Shown: piece after piece, positions 25,015 to 33,455 of the stretch
How positions within the stretch are numbered: position 1 is the first letter of the stretch
Layout of the letters: each line of letters starts with the position of its first letter
Origin: an uncultured Anaerovibrio sp.
Lineage (GTDB): Bacteria; Bacillota; Negativicutes; Selenomonadales; Selenomonadaceae
Length of the DNA: 33,455 nt
NCBI GenBank assembly: GCA_934196075.1
Contig: CAKPVW010000019.1
Span: 1-33,455 of the forward strand
Direction: 5' to 3'
The notes under the pieces: generated by a model
Seen by the model: only the letters and a program-made list of their open reading frames with translations
Database searches by the model: none
What the model was told of the DNA's origin: nothing
Translations under genes and position numbers: made by a program

Positions 25015-27186
25015 CTATAGTCTTTGCCCCAATCTTTCCGCCAGCAGGGTATAACGCTTTCTAGTTCTATCATTCTCCACGGCAGTATTAAGAGCAGCCT
25101 TGGAACCTATTAAAATCACCAGCTTCTTGGCTCTGGTAACAGCTGTATACAAAAGATTCCTCTGCAGCATAATATAATGAGCCGATACCAAGGGCAGTAT
25201 CACCACTGGATATTCACTGCCCTGACTTTTGTGCACGGTCATACAATAGGCCAATTGCAGCTGGTTAAATTCCGAGCTTTCATATTCTGCTTCCAGCTCA
25301 TCCCCAAAATGCACCAACATGCGGCCAGGTTCCAAATCCACAATATAGCCAATATCCCCGTTAAATACACCCTTGTCATAATTATTCTTGTTCTGCATCA
25401 CCTTATCTCCCAAACGGAAAACACGGCTGCCGTTGACCACCTCCGGCATATCTGACTGCTGAGGATTCATAGCATTTTGCAGCAGCTGATTCAGCCTTTC
25501 TACGCCACAGGCATTTCTATGCATGGGAGAAAGCACCTGCACATCATACATAGGCTCATAGCCCATCTTAGGCAGATATTTATTGCACAAAGCCACAATC
25601 TGCTGCTCCGCCCAGTCAGCATTATTCTGCTCGATAAAAATAAAATCACTGCCCTTTCCCCTAGAACATTGGGGCAGACGTCCTGCGTTAATAGCATGAG
25701 CATTCAACACGATAGTGCTATCATCACTTTGACGAAAAACCTCCGTCAAACACACCTTGGGCACCACGCCGCTGCGAATAATATCCTGCAGCACCGAGCC
25801 TGGCCCCACAGCTGGCAGCTGATCCACATCTCCCACCAGAATCAAATGAGCTCCCTCTGGCACTGCTTCTAGGAAATGCCTCATCAGCACAATATCCATC
25901 ATGGAAACCTCATCCAGAATAATTACATCTGCCTCTAGAGGCTCATCCTGCGTACGGCCAAAGCCAGAACCGCCCTCCTCAGGATTCCCCCCTGCTTCCA
26001 ACATGCGATGAACTGTAGAAGCTCCACGGCGGGTAGCCTCACTTAGCCTTTTGGCAGCTCGTCCAGTTGGCGCCCCCAAAAGAATCTCCAGCCCCTGTTG
26101 CTCCAAAATATCCAGCATAGCCCGAATCACCGTAGTTTTGCCCGTACCTGGTCCACCAGTCAGCACAAAAAGCCCATGCTCTAACACAGACTCCACCGCC
26201 TGCCGCTGCTGCTGAGCCAAGGTAATTCCCGTAGAACCTTCCCACTTTACCAGCTTGTCCTTGCCCTTGGTGGAAACCGGCATGGCCTGACTCTGAATAT
26301 GCAGCAATCTTTGCGCTGTTTCCTGTTCCGCCCGATAAAGATAATCCGGATAAATCAGCACATCATCCCCAACAGCTTCCTGAGCCAGGAGTCCATCTGC
26401 CAAATCCCGCTTCATAACTTCCCAGACAATATCCCTAGGGACACCAATGCCCTTCTCCACATCACTGACCAGCTGCCTATCAGGAATACAGCAATGACCA
26501 TAAAGGGCAATTTTTTGCAGTTGAAAGTCCAAGGCCGCTGATACTCTAAATCTGCCACAGGGATCCATGCCCAGTCCCTTGGCAATATTATCCGCCACCA
26601 AGAAGCCAATGCCATCCACCTCTCGTACCAGCCGATAAGGATTCTGCTCCATAACCTCTACAGCAAAGGAGCCATATTTTTCATAAATACGGCCTGCATA
26701 AATACCAGATACCTCATGTTCCTCCAGCCACAGCATCACCTGCCGCAACTCAGCCTTTTCCTGATAAGAAGCATGAATTTTTTCCGCTGTTTTGGCACCA
26801 ATTCCCCGCACCGACCGCAGGCGGTGGGGCTGTTTTTCGATAATCTCCAAGGTCTGTCCGCCAAAGGCTGCCACAATTCTAGCCGCCATAGCCTTGCCCA
26901 CGCCGGCAATCACCCCAGAAGCCAAAAATCGCTCAATGCCCTGAGGGCTGGTAGGTGCACTTATCAGCATATGAAGAGCCTTGAACTGATTGCCAAATCT
27001 GGGATGCTCCACCCACTGGCCCTTTAGCTCCAGCTGCTGCCCCTGCAAGGGTGCCGTAGTCTGCACCGTTACGGTAACAGAGCTGTACTGTCCCTCCGGC
27101 TTAAAGCGAAATACGCTAAAGGCTCCATCAGGACTGCTATAGATAATACTATCCACAATACCTGTCAGAACTTCCAGATCCTCCAT
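25015..27186 (-). CDS. recD2: RecD2-type ATP-dependent DNA helicase
   Basis: A 723-residue superfamily 1 5'-3' helicase of the RecD2 (RecD-like without RecBC) class. An N-terminal OB-like region is followed by helix-hairpin-helix motifs (about 85-205, IAGVGKAMA and VRGIGAKTAEKI). The motor comes next, with Walker A GGPGTGKTT (344-352), Walker B LDEVSMMD (424-431), GDVDQLPAVGPGSVL, and the C-terminal VHKSQGSEYP and YTAVTRAKK. RecD2 acts in replication-fork repair and recombination. AGGAGGAG precedes the ATG. Length is typical. Confidence 0.95.
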   Translation of the reverse strand: MEDLEVLTGIVDSIIYSSPDGAFSVFRFKPEGQYSSVTVTVQTTAPLQGQQLELKGQWVEHPRFGNQFKALHMLISAPTSPQGIERFLASGVIAGVGKAMAARIVAAFGGQTLEIIEKQPHRLRSVRGIGAKTAEKIHASYQEKAELRQVMLWLEEHEVSGIYAGRIYEKYGSFAVEVMEQNPYRLVREVDGIGFLVADNIAKGLGMDPCGRFRVSAALDFQLQKIALYGHCCIPDRQLVSDVEKGIGVPRDIVWEVMKRDLADGLLAQEAVGDDVLIYPDYLYRAEQETAQRLLHIQSQAMPVSTKGKDKLVKWEGSTGITLAQQQRQAVESVLEHGLFVLTGGPGTGKTTVIRAMLDILEQQGLEILLGAPTGRAAKRLSEATRRGASTVHRMLEAGGNPEEGGSGFGRTQDEPLEADVIILDEVSMMDIVLMRHFLEAVPEGAHLILVGDVDQLPAVGPGSVLQDIIRSGVVPKVCLTEVFRQSDDSTIVLNAHAINAGRLPQCSRGKGSDFIFIEQNNADWAEQQIVALCNKYLPKMGYEPMYDVQVLSPMHRNACGVERLNQLLQNAMNPQQSDMPEVVNGSRVFRLGDKVMQNKNNYDKGVFNGDIGYIVDLEPGRMLVHFGDELEAEYESSEFNQLQLAYCMTVHKSQGSEYPVVILPLVSAHYIMLQRNLLYTAVTRAKKLVILIGSKAALNTAVENDRTRKRYTLLAERLGQRL

Positions 27187-27255
27187 GACTCTCCTCCTTT
27201 CTCAGCCTCTCATCTCAAAATTTTCTCAAATATCCTGCCATCTTCAAGCCTTCTT

Positions 27256-29220
27256 CTACAAATCTGACAGCTGCTCCCATTTTTCGTATTTGGATTGAAT
27301 CTCAGCTTCCTTATCACTATAGGCCTGAGCAATTTCCATGCTTTTCTCTGGATCTGCCTGCACTGCTGGATCATTCATTTCCATTTCCAGCATCTTCAGC
27401 TCTGCCTCTGCCATGGCAATCTCTGCTTCAGTCCGCTGGAGAGTTTCCTGCCTTTTGGCTTCACTCATGCCCTTGAAGGGATTGTTTTTCTCAACTTTTT
27501 TCTCCGCAACGCCATCAACAGCCTTGGCAGTCCCAGACAGTTTAACCGCCTCTGCCTTTTCCTTGGCCTTCTGCGCCTCTGCTGCCGCTTTGGCTTCCGC
27601 CTCCAATTCCGCCAGCTCCTGAGCTTCCTCTGCCTTCTTCTCCCGATAATAGCTGTAATTGCCATTGTATTCCCGAAGATGGCCGTCAGCTATTTCCAAC
27701 ACACAGTTGGCCACCTTATCCAAGAAATAACGGTCATGGGACACAGTAATATAGGTACCTGGGAAGGTAGACAGCGCCTCCTCCACTGCCTCTTTGGCTG
27801 GAATGTCCAAATGGTTGGTAGGCTCATCCAGAACCAGGAAATTGGCCCCTGTCAGCATCAGCTTCAAAAAAGCCAGACGGGACTGCTCCCCGCCAGACAA
27901 GGAGCCAATCAACCGCAATACCTCATCGCCATGAAAGAGAAAAGCCCCCAAATACCTGCGGCTCTGCTCCTCCGAAAGACCGTATTCATACTCCATTTCC
28001 TCCAGCACAGTCCGCTCCATATGCAAACCCTCATGCTGCTGAGAAAAATACCCCACCTTCACTCTAGAACCCAGCTTGATTCTGCCCTGGGATGCCTCCA
28101 GCTCTCCTATCAAAAGCCGCAGGAAGGTAGTCTTGCCAGCACCATTAGGCCCTACTACCGCCACACCATCTCCCTTGCGAATCAGCACATTCACATGGTC
28201 AAAGAGATTCTTGTGGCTATCAGGAAAATTATAGGCCACATCCTCAAATTCTGCCACCCTCTGGGCACACTCCCCCGGTGGATGAAAGGCAAAATAATTG
28301 AAAGCTGCCGTCTCTGCCGGCTTGACAATCCGCTCCAATCTATCCAGCTGGCTCTGCCGTCCTCTAGCCTGTTTAGATTTGATACCAGCCTTGTACTTGC
28401 GAATGTATTCCTCAGTTTTTTTGATATGCTCCTGTTGTTTTTCATAGGCGGAAAGCTGGGCTGCCCGTCTCTGCTCCCGTACTTTCATATAATAGGTATA
28501 GTTTCCCTCATAGGCCGTAACAGTCTTGTTCTCAATCTCCAAAATCCTATTAGCCACCCTATCAAGAAAAAAGCGGTCATGGGAAATAATCAGCACGCCT
28601 CCGGCATAATTCTGCAAAAATCCTTCCAACCACTCAATCATACCTACATCCAGATGGTTGGTAGGCTCGTCCAAAAACAGAAAATCCGGCTGTCTTAGCA
28701 GGGCCTTGGCCAAACAGACTCTAGTTTTTTGACCACCAGAAAAATTAGCCACCTGCTTGTCCAAATCCTCCTGACTAAAGCCCAAGCCAAAAGCGGTGCG
28801 GCGAATCCGACTTTCAAAATCATAGCCTCCCGCATTTTCAAATCGCTCCACCAGCCGGCCATAAGCCTCCAGCTTTTCCTGGCTATGATTCTCCTTGATT
28901 TCCGCTTCCATAGCCTCCTTGGCCGCCGCCAAGGCCAACACATCCTCAAAGGCTGTTTTCAGTTCATCATAAAGGGTATGGTCACTGCTCATACTGGCCT
29001 GCTGCTCCACATAGCCAATAGTATCTACCGGTTCCATGGACACTGTGCCCTTATCGAACTCTACCTTGCCCAGCAGGCACTTCATCAGGGTAGACTTACC
29101 TGCTCCATTGGCTCCCACAAAGCCTACCCGCTGGCCTCTTTTGATTTCAAAGCTTACATCATTAAATAATTCATCTATACCAAAGGCCTTGCACAGACCT
29201 GCTACCTTTATACTACCCAT
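27256..29220 (-). CDS. ABC-F family ATPase (YdiF/Uup-like)
   Basis: A 654-residue soluble protein with two ABC cassettes and no membrane part. Walker A motifs are GANGAGKST (36-44) and GPNGAGKTT (357-365); signatures are SGGQ (161) and SGGE (442). Two LDEPTNHLD Walker B/D loops are present. The linker between cassettes (about 245-305) is Lys/Arg/Gln-rich, like the P-site tRNA interaction motif. A C-terminal coiled coil (about 530-654) is rich in Ala, Glu and Lys. ABC-F proteins act on the ribosome. Nothing here points to an antibiotic-resistance type; housekeeping YdiF/Uup-like is more likely. It is 12 nt after the LCP gene. Confidence 0.93.
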   Translation of the reverse strand: MGSIKVAGLCKAFGIDELFNDVSFEIKRGQRVGFVGANGAGKSTLMKCLLGKVEFDKGTVSMEPVDTIGYVEQQASMSSDHTLYDELKTAFEDVLALAAAKEAMEAEIKENHSQEKLEAYGRLVERFENAGGYDFESRIRRTAFGLGFSQEDLDKQVANFSGGQKTRVCLAKALLRQPDFLFLDEPTNHLDVGMIEWLEGFLQNYAGGVLIISHDRFFLDRVANRILEIENKTVTAYEGNYTYYMKVREQRRAAQLSAYEKQQEHIKKTEEYIRKYKAGIKSKQARGRQSQLDRLERIVKPAETAAFNYFAFHPPGECAQRVAEFEDVAYNFPDSHKNLFDHVNVLIRKGDGVAVVGPNGAGKTTFLRLLIGELEASQGRIKLGSRVKVGYFSQQHEGLHMERTVLEEMEYEYGLSEEQSRRYLGAFLFHGDEVLRLIGSLSGGEQSRLAFLKLMLTGANFLVLDEPTNHLDIPAKEAVEEALSTFPGTYITVSHDRYFLDKVANCVLEIADGHLREYNGNYSYYREKKAEEAQELAELEAEAKAAAEAQKAKEKAEAVKLSGTAKAVDGVAEKKVEKNNPFKGMSEAKRQETLQRTEAEIAMAEAELKMLEMEMNDPAVQADPEKSMEIAQAYSDKEAEIQSKYEKWEQLSDL

Positions 29221-29232
29221 TGTATCTCCTAT

Positions 29233-30588
29233 TTATTCATAATCCTGTCCTATATAAATCACTGCTTCATTAGGTTCCCCGCCATCCATAATAGTGCAGG
29301 CAAAGGGCATACCATAAAACCAATCCGTATTACTGCTATCAGTAACAATAATGGTATGAGCTCTATCGCTTTTTCGTCCTGTATCAACACCAGTTACATT
29401 AAAGCCCTTACTCCGCAGCTTATCTGCCATTCTGGCCGCTGCGCCATTGATACCGCTGTCATTGATAATCAATACTGAAATGCCCTCAGGGCCAGAAGCT
29501 TTAGCTGGCTTACTTGGCTTTTCTGCCTGTTCATCTCTTTCGGACTTATCGCCGCTAGCTTCCTTCTTTGCTTCAGTACCTTTGCCCTTGGCTTCTGTCT
29601 TGTCAGACATGACCGTTATGCCCTTAGGCAGAGATGCCTCATATTCCTTTACCAGCACCTGGGCAGACTCCAAGGCGCTATCCGCCAGCTGGGTATTCAT
29701 CTGACTAGCTACCAACTGCCTTAGCTTCATTATATCTGGCAGCCAATAGCTTATATCTTCCAAATAAGCAGGACTTCCCGGTACCATCTCCGAGGTCATG
29801 CCATGCTCCTGCACCGCAGGCAGCAGCTGGGCCAAGGAAACCATTTCTGTCAAAGGCATATCAGTTTCCACCGCTGAGCGAATCTCCTCCATCAGCTTAG
29901 GCAGCTTGGGCAATACCCCAGGAGATAGCATCTTATCCATAACCGCCTGCATAAAATGTTGTTGACGGGCAATACGTCCTATATCTCCCTCACCATCCCG
30001 AAAACGCACGTATTGAATTGCCTTTTTGCCATCCATATGCTGCATACCAGGGTACAAATCAATAACCAAGCCTCCGTCATCATCCCAAGGATCCTCATAA
30101 TACATCCGCTTTTCTACATTAATATCCACCCCATCAAGGGCATCTATAATCCGCTCAAAGGCCTGAATATCTATCAGCACATAATAATCCATAGGCACCC
30201 CCAGCAGCTTCTCCACGGTTTGACCTGTCAGCTTGTGACCGCCATAGGCATAAGCATGATTAATCTTGTCGTAACCATTTCCCTCAATCTGTACTCTGGT
30301 ATCTCTAGGCAGGGACAAAATCTGGGCTGTTCCTGCATCCTTATTTACAGTAACTGCCATCAGGGTATCACTGCGGCCTACATCATCATTGCGGCGATCC
30401 ACCCCCATAACCATAATATGAATAATCTCCTCTGGCTTCTGAATACCAGATTCTACCTCTATATTCTCAACAGTCTCCTGACTGCCAAACCAATTGGCAG
30501 CCACAGTGCCTGCAATTATCACAACCAATACTAAAACCAAAATATAAACTCTGGTCAAATTACGACGGCGTCTGCGTCTAACTCGCAT
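29233..30588 (-). CDS. LCP (LytR-CpsA-Psr) family wall glycopolymer transferase with LytR C-terminal domain
   Basis: A 451-residue membrane-anchored enzyme. A run of arginines (residues 2-9), then one membrane helix (about 13-33), places the rest outside the cytoplasmic membrane. The LCP catalytic domain (about 57-220) has MGVDRR, LSLPRDTRV (91-99) and the Arg-rich YVRFRDGEGDIGRIARQQ (193-210) that bind the lipid pyrophosphate. A Lys/Glu/Ser-rich linker (330-366) leads to a LytR_C domain (about 368-449). LCP enzymes move polymers from undecaprenyl-pyrophosphate to peptidoglycan. ATG 30588 is chosen over a TTG 27 nt upstream because it follows GAGGAG. Confidence 0.93.
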   Translation of the reverse strand: MRVRRRRRRNLTRVYILVLVLVVIIAGTVAANWFGSQETVENIEVESGIQKPEEIIHIMVMGVDRRNDDVGRSDTLMAVTVNKDAGTAQILSLPRDTRVQIEGNGYDKINHAYAYGGHKLTGQTVEKLLGVPMDYYVLIDIQAFERIIDALDGVDINVEKRMYYEDPWDDDGGLVIDLYPGMQHMDGKKAIQYVRFRDGEGDIGRIARQQHFMQAVMDKMLSPGVLPKLPKLMEEIRSAVETDMPLTEMVSLAQLLPAVQEHGMTSEMVPGSPAYLEDISYWLPDIMKLRQLVASQMNTQLADSALESAQVLVKEYEASLPKGITVMSDKTEAKGKGTEAKKEASGDKSERDEQAEKPSKPAKASGPEGISVLIINDSGINGAAARMADKLRSKGFNVTGVDTGRKSDRAHTIIVTDSSNTDWFYGMPFACTIMDGGEPNEAVIYIGQDYE

Positions 30589-30644
30589 CTCCTCAAACTC
30601 CTCTTTTCCACACAATCACAAACGAATCTTCTAAACCTTTCCCT

Positions 30645-30673
30645 AGTATATCAAAAGGCGGTAGCTGCCGCAA
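30645..30673 (-). promoter_or_regulatory. Sigma-A type promoter of the LCP-ABC-F-recD2-comFC series
   Basis: -35 TTGCGG (30668-30673), 17-bp spacer, -10 TATACT (30645-30650) on the minus strand, giving a leader of about 50 nt. Confidence 0.7.
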
Positions 30674-30714
30674 GGCATATCCCTGCTTTTCCTAATTAAC
30701 CTTCCATCTGCCTA

Positions 30715-30758
30715 TATTATGTAAGAAAAAATATTGTTGCATTTTTTCTTACATAATA
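30715..30758. repeat. Perfect 18-bp inverted repeat in the divergent LCP/MCP gap
   Basis: Arms 30715-30732 and 30741-30758 are exact complements with an 8-base loop. The arms carry runs of A and T next to the loop. It lies between divergent promoters, where no gene ends, so it is not an ordinary terminator. Confidence 0.85.
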
Positions 30759-30840
30759 CAGCACTAATAAATATCCATCGCACCATCCATAACCGTCATT
30801 AATGATATAGTAGCAATTTCCTATTTTAGTATAATACATC

Positions 30841-30869
30841 TTGTAAAATTTTTAGGGATATTTTATAAT
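30841..30869 (+). promoter_or_regulatory. Sigma-A type promoter of the first chemoreceptor gene
   Basis: -35 TTGTAA (30841-30846), 17-bp spacer and consensus -10 TATAAT (30864-30869). It implies a leader of about 210 nt. A second TATAAT at 30830-30835 lacks a good -35. Confidence 0.65.
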
Positions 30870-31020
30870 ATGCTCACGTAGTATGGATATGTTTGCCCTG
30901 CTTTATGGAGAATTTTCTTGTTATATAGTTTGCCTTAAATACTATATACCTCAATGTTTACGTAATGTGTTAAATTTGGGAGGGAAGGGCATATATACAT
31001 TTTTTCTGTACGTATGGGGC

Positions 31021-31301
31021 GGACATATCTAAATGCTAAATATTATCGAATCATTTTTCATATTCATTTTTAAGGAGAGTGCTAATATGGGAGTTCGTAT
31101 GAAGCTGGGTTTAAGCTACCTGGCAATGGTTTTGATGATTGTATTCTTGGGTATCTTCGCCCTTTGGTCCATGTCCAACATGCAGGAATCTGCTGATGAG
31201 GCTGCCGTGGCTGCGCTAAAGTATATGAAGCAGTCCGACAATATGAATGTGGCTGTATCTGACTATCGGGCCGCCATGTACAAGCTGCTGTCCGCAGAGA
31301 C
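31021..31301 (+). repeat. Left copy of the chemoreceptor direct repeat
   Basis: This segment matches 33176-33455: leader, ribosome site and 5' coding part. The leader copies differ by substitutions and one T in a run. The first 138 coding bases differ at about 19 sites, and the final 77 bases (31225-31301) are identical. Confidence 0.95.
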
Positions 31302-32772
31302 TCCGGCGCAGAAAACAGCCTCCTACGCTGAAATCCGCAAAACCGCCAAAACCATCGACGATATCTTCGCCGAAATGTCCGATGGCATCATCTTTGTAGA
31401 TAAGCTCAACGAAGCCAAGAATAATTGGGCCAAAACCAAGAAGCATGGTGAAAAGGCCATTGCTCTAGTAGAAGCAGGAGATACCCCTGCCGCCTCCATC
31501 TATATGCGTGATGAAATGGGCAAGGATTATATCGCTCTGAACAACAATACTGATGAATTAGCTCAACTAGAACTGGATGAGGCTCAGAACAAAGTAACCA
31601 CCTCTGGCGAGATTTATAGTACCGCTAGAACCGCTACCTTTGTTGTTTTGGCAATCATTGCCTTGATAACCATAGGTATCGGCTACTACTTCTATCGCCT
31701 TATTGGTGGCTTCCTGTCTGAATTCCTAGATGTATCTCAGAGAGTATACCATGGCGATATGACCATCAATCTAGACTATGATACTCCAGATGAATTCGGC
31801 AAAATTGCCCATTCCTACAACGATACCTTGGGCAAGATTAGAAATATCACTGCCAAGATACAGGATATTGCCAACGAGCTGACACATTCCGCTGAGACTA
31901 TGTCCACCGGTGTTAATGAATCCGCTCAGGTTGTTACCTCTATAGCTGATTCCATTAATGGCATTGCGGAACTGTCTGTATCACAGAACAAAAATGTAGA
32001 AAGAGCCTCTTCTGCTCTAAATAATATTATTTCCGGTGTTAATGATGTAGCTGAGCTGGCCAAGCAGACTGCCAGTCACGCTAACGAGGTAGGTACCACC
32101 GTAAATCAAGGTATTGAAGGCATCAATGTTATTAGTGAACATATGGACCGTGTAGAAGCCATGGTTAGCACTTCGGCAGACCAGGTAGATACTCTGGGCC
32201 ATCGCTCTGAGGAAATCGGCCAGATTGTGGAAACCATCGTTAACATTTCCGGGCAGACCAACCTTTTGGCTCTCAATGCCGCTATTGAGGCCGCTAGAGC
32301 TGGTGAGCACGGCCGTGGCTTTGCCGTAGTTGCTGAGGAAATCCGCAAGCTGGCTGAGGACTCTCAGGAAGCAGCCCAGCATATTGCGGAGCTTATCGGC
32401 ACCATTCAGTCCGAAACCAAAAAGGCCGTAGATGCTATGCATCATGGTAACGAGGGAGTTCGTCAAGGCTCTGAGGTTGTCAAGGATGCCATGGCTGAAT
32501 TTAGTCAGGTAACCCATATGGTAGATAATATGGTAGACCAGATGGCCAGAGTAGCCAAGCATATTGAAGATGTATCCGTACAGTCCGATCATGTTATTGA
32601 ATCTGCTACCTGCGTTAGTCAGGACAGCGACAAGATTGCCGGGGAAACCCAGCAGGTTTCCGCTGCCTCTGAGGAACAGTCTGCCACCATGCAGGAGCTA
32701 GCCAACGAAAATGTCAAGCTGACAGATATGGCCAAGCGCTTGCAGGATCAGCTGCAAATATTCCGTACCTGA
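31087..32772 (+). CDS. Methyl-accepting chemotaxis protein
   Basis: A 561-residue chemoreceptor. TM1 (about 8-28), a four-helix-bundle type periplasmic or extracellular sensor (about 30-180), TM2 (about 183-204), a HAMP domain (about 205-260) and a cytoplasmic signalling hairpin follow in order. The hairpin tip around residues 386-427 ([20 protein letters not shown]) binds CheA/CheW. There is no C-terminal pentapeptide for CheR/CheB. I place the start at ATG 31087 after AAGGAG; the 18 codons upstream are open, but the duplicate copy breaks that frame. The ligand is unknown. A terminator follows. Confidence 0.95.
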   Translation: MGVRMKLGLSYLAMVLMIVFLGIFALWSMSNMQESADEAAVAALKYMKQSDNMNVAVSDYRAAMYKLLSAETPAQKTASYAEIRKTAKTIDDIFAEMSDGIIFVDKLNEAKNNWAKTKKHGEKAIALVEAGDTPAASIYMRDEMGKDYIALNNNTDELAQLELDEAQNKVTTSGEIYSTARTATFVVLAIIALITIGIGYYFYRLIGGFLSEFLDVSQRVYHGDMTINLDYDTPDEFGKIAHSYNDTLGKIRNITAKIQDIANELTHSAETMSTGVNESAQVVTSIADSINGIAELSVSQNKNVERASSALNNIISGVNDVAELAKQTASHANEVGTTVNQGIEGINVISEHMDRVEAMVSTSADQVDTLGHRSEEIGQIVETIVNISGQTNLLALNAAIEAARAGEHGRGFAVVAEEIRKLAEDSQEAAQHIAELIGTIQSETKKAVDAMHHGNEGVRQGSEVVKDAMAEFSQVTHMVDNMVDQMARVAKHIEDVSVQSDHVIESATCVSQDSDKIAGETQQVSAASEEQSATMQELANENVKLTDMAKRLQDQLQIFRT

Positions 32773-32836
32773 TGCAAGATTCCCTCCCCTACATCGAAGC
32801 TGGGAAATAACTTACTTAACCATAAGTAAAATTAAT

Positions 32837-32892
32837 AAAAAAGGACATATTCCATTCGTATATTATATAGGAAGGAATTATGTCCTTTTTTT
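32837..32892 (+). terminator. Intrinsic terminator after the first chemoreceptor
   Basis: A 13-bp outer stem (32837-32849 with 32879-32891) extends inward with a bulge (TTCC/GGAA) around an AT-rich loop and ends in seven T. It also has an A-run on the left. Confidence 0.88.
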
Positions 32893-33013
32893 GTGCTGAA
32901 ACACCTCTTATTTTTTCTTACATAGCATTTCCTGTTTTTCCTACAAACAAGCTTTCCTCAAAATAGCCTCTAAAAAATTTATGGGAAAAATACAAAATTC
33001 TTAAATTTATGGG

Positions 33014-33042
33014 TTGATTTTCTCATAATCTTATAATATAAT
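33014..33042 (+). promoter_or_regulatory. Sigma-A type promoter of the second chemoreceptor gene
   Basis: -35 TTGATT (33014-33019), 17-bp spacer and consensus -10 TATAAT (33037-33042). This upstream DNA is not shared with the first copy, so the two receptors have separate promoters. Confidence 0.7.
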
Positions 33043-33175
33043 ACAGTCCACAAAAGGGGGGACACATTCGCTATTTGTACGCATTAAAAAGACAAATGGG
33101 TTTAGGATGAATGAATCCTTGTCATAGCCATAGTCTAATAGTGCATACTGTATGCATAATTGGGAGAAAAAGCAA

Positions 33176-33455
33176 GGACATGTCTCATACCCAAATATTA
33201 TCAAATCATTTTCATATTCATTTTTAAGGAGAGTGCTAGTATGGGAGTTCGCATGAAGCTTGGTTTAAGCTACTTGTCAATGGTTTTGATGATTGTATTT
33301 TTAGGAGTTTTTGCCCTGTGGTCCATGTCCAATATGCAGAAATCTGCTGATGATGCCGCTGTGGCTGCTCTCAAGTACATGAAGCAGTCCGACAATATGA
33401 ATGTGGCTGTATCTGACTATCGGGCCGCCATGTACAAGCTGCTGTCCGCAGAGAC
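33176..33455 (+). repeat. Right copy of the chemoreceptor direct repeat
   Basis: Matches 31021-31301 at an offset of 2155 in the leader and 2154 in the gene. Bases 33379-33455 are identical to 31225-31301, exactly 77 bases up to the window edge. Confidence 0.95.
33241..33455 (+). CDS. Second methyl-accepting chemotaxis protein (partial, cut by window end)
   Basis: The first 71 residues of a chemoreceptor paralogous to the preceding gene: basic start, TM1 (about 8-28) and the beginning of the four-helix-bundle sensor. AAGGAG lies before ATG 33241 in the same context as copy 1. It differs from copy 1 at only a few residues (for example Ala13 to Ser, Ile23 to Val, Glu34 to Lys and Glu38 to Asp), all before residue 46. 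The remainder lies beyond the window. It has its own promoter, so the two are separate transcription units. Confidence 0.93.
   Translation, partial: MGVRMKLGLSYLSMVLMIVFLGVFALWSMSNMQKSADDAAVAALKYMKQSDNMNVAVSDYRAAMYKLLSAE

Larger units (their letters stand above)
30589..31086. other. Intergenic region between the divergent LCP and chemoreceptor genes
   Basis: About 500 bp without a gene. From left to right it holds the LCP promoter, the 18-bp inverted repeat, an AT-rich stretch, the chemoreceptor promoter at 30841-30869 and a leader of about 210 nt. The last 66 bases (from 31021) are repeated before the second chemoreceptor gene. I see no riboswitch fold that I recognise. Confidence 0.7.
32773..33240. 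other. Intergenic region between the two chemoreceptor genes
   Basis: About 470 bp: the terminator at 32837-32892, an AT-rich stretch with a repeated AAATTTATGGG (around 32986 and 33003), the promoter at 33014-33042, and a leader of about 190 nt. The leader contains the palindrome TGCATACTGTATGCA. Its last 65 bases repeat the leader of the first gene. I recognise no riboswitch. Confidence 0.7.

Noticed and set aside
27295..28698. 467-codon open frame on the plus strand opposite the ABC-F gene
   Set aside because: It is antisense to a fully conserved gene; it has no ribosome site and its composition is that of a shadow frame.
30970..31010. Possible sigma-28 promoter (TAAA-N14-GCATATAT) before the first chemoreceptor
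   Set aside because: The core CGAT of the -10 is missing, and a good sigma-A type promoter lies upstream.
33050..33240. Riboswitch (for example c-di-GMP type) in the leader of the second chemoreceptor
   Set aside because: The leader is long and holds small palindromes, but no conserved riboswitch core was recognised.

Overview
The window looks like chromosomal DNA from a motile member of the Bacillota. The best guess is a flagellated Negativicute of the Selenomonadaceae type. This rests on a moderately AT-rich genome, Shine-Dalgarno and sigma-A-type promoters, a B. subtilis-like late flagellar gene order (yvyF, flgM, flgN, flgK, flgL, DUF6470, fliW, csrA, flaG, fliD, fliS), FtsW and LCP envelope genes, and an ATP synthase rotor with an anaerobe-like ion site. 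The genus cannot be fixed from the sequence alone. Most genes are on the minus strand; the exceptions are one small membrane protein and two chemoreceptors.

Read in the direction of transcription (right to left), the layout is as follows. (a) 30588-24331: an LCP cell-wall glycopolymer ligase, an ABC-F ATPase, the RecD2 helicase and ComFC, all tightly packed. (b) 24195-23791: YvyF behind its own promoter, then an intrinsic terminator whose loop coincides with the -35 of a candidate sigma-28 promoter. (c) 23596-14709: a late flagellar operon holding FlgM (anti-sigma), two FlgN-like chaperones, the hook-filament junction proteins FlgK and FlgL, a DUF6470 protein, the FliW/CsrA flagellin-translation switch, FlaG, the cap FliD, its neighbour chaperone FliS and a FliT-like protein. 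It ends at an intrinsic terminator. No flagellin gene is present. (d) 14413-7629: a complete F1Fo ATP synthase operon, atpI-B-E-F-H-A-G-D-C. It ends at a bidirectional terminator shared with a convergent 112-residue, three-helix membrane protein. (e) 7067-438: a degenerate AAA+/Fis-type regulator, TrmB, FtsW, pyridoxamine kinase, a small radical SAM protein, a YqeB/EF2563 protein and an unknown gene. (f) 282-205: tRNA-Arg(ACG) with its own promoter and terminator.

On the plus strand at the right end are two tandem methyl-accepting chemotaxis proteins. The second is cut by the window edge. Its last 77 bases are identical to the first copy, after a diverged start.

I found no CRISPR array, insertion sequence, prophage or clear defence system. 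The most unusual signals are: the regulator lacking the GAFTGA loop and arginine fingers; an Asp in helix 1 of the c-subunit opposite the ion-binding Glu; the terminator/promoter overlap before flgM; the tandem FlgN pair; and the mosaic chemoreceptor duplication ending at an exact 77-mer.
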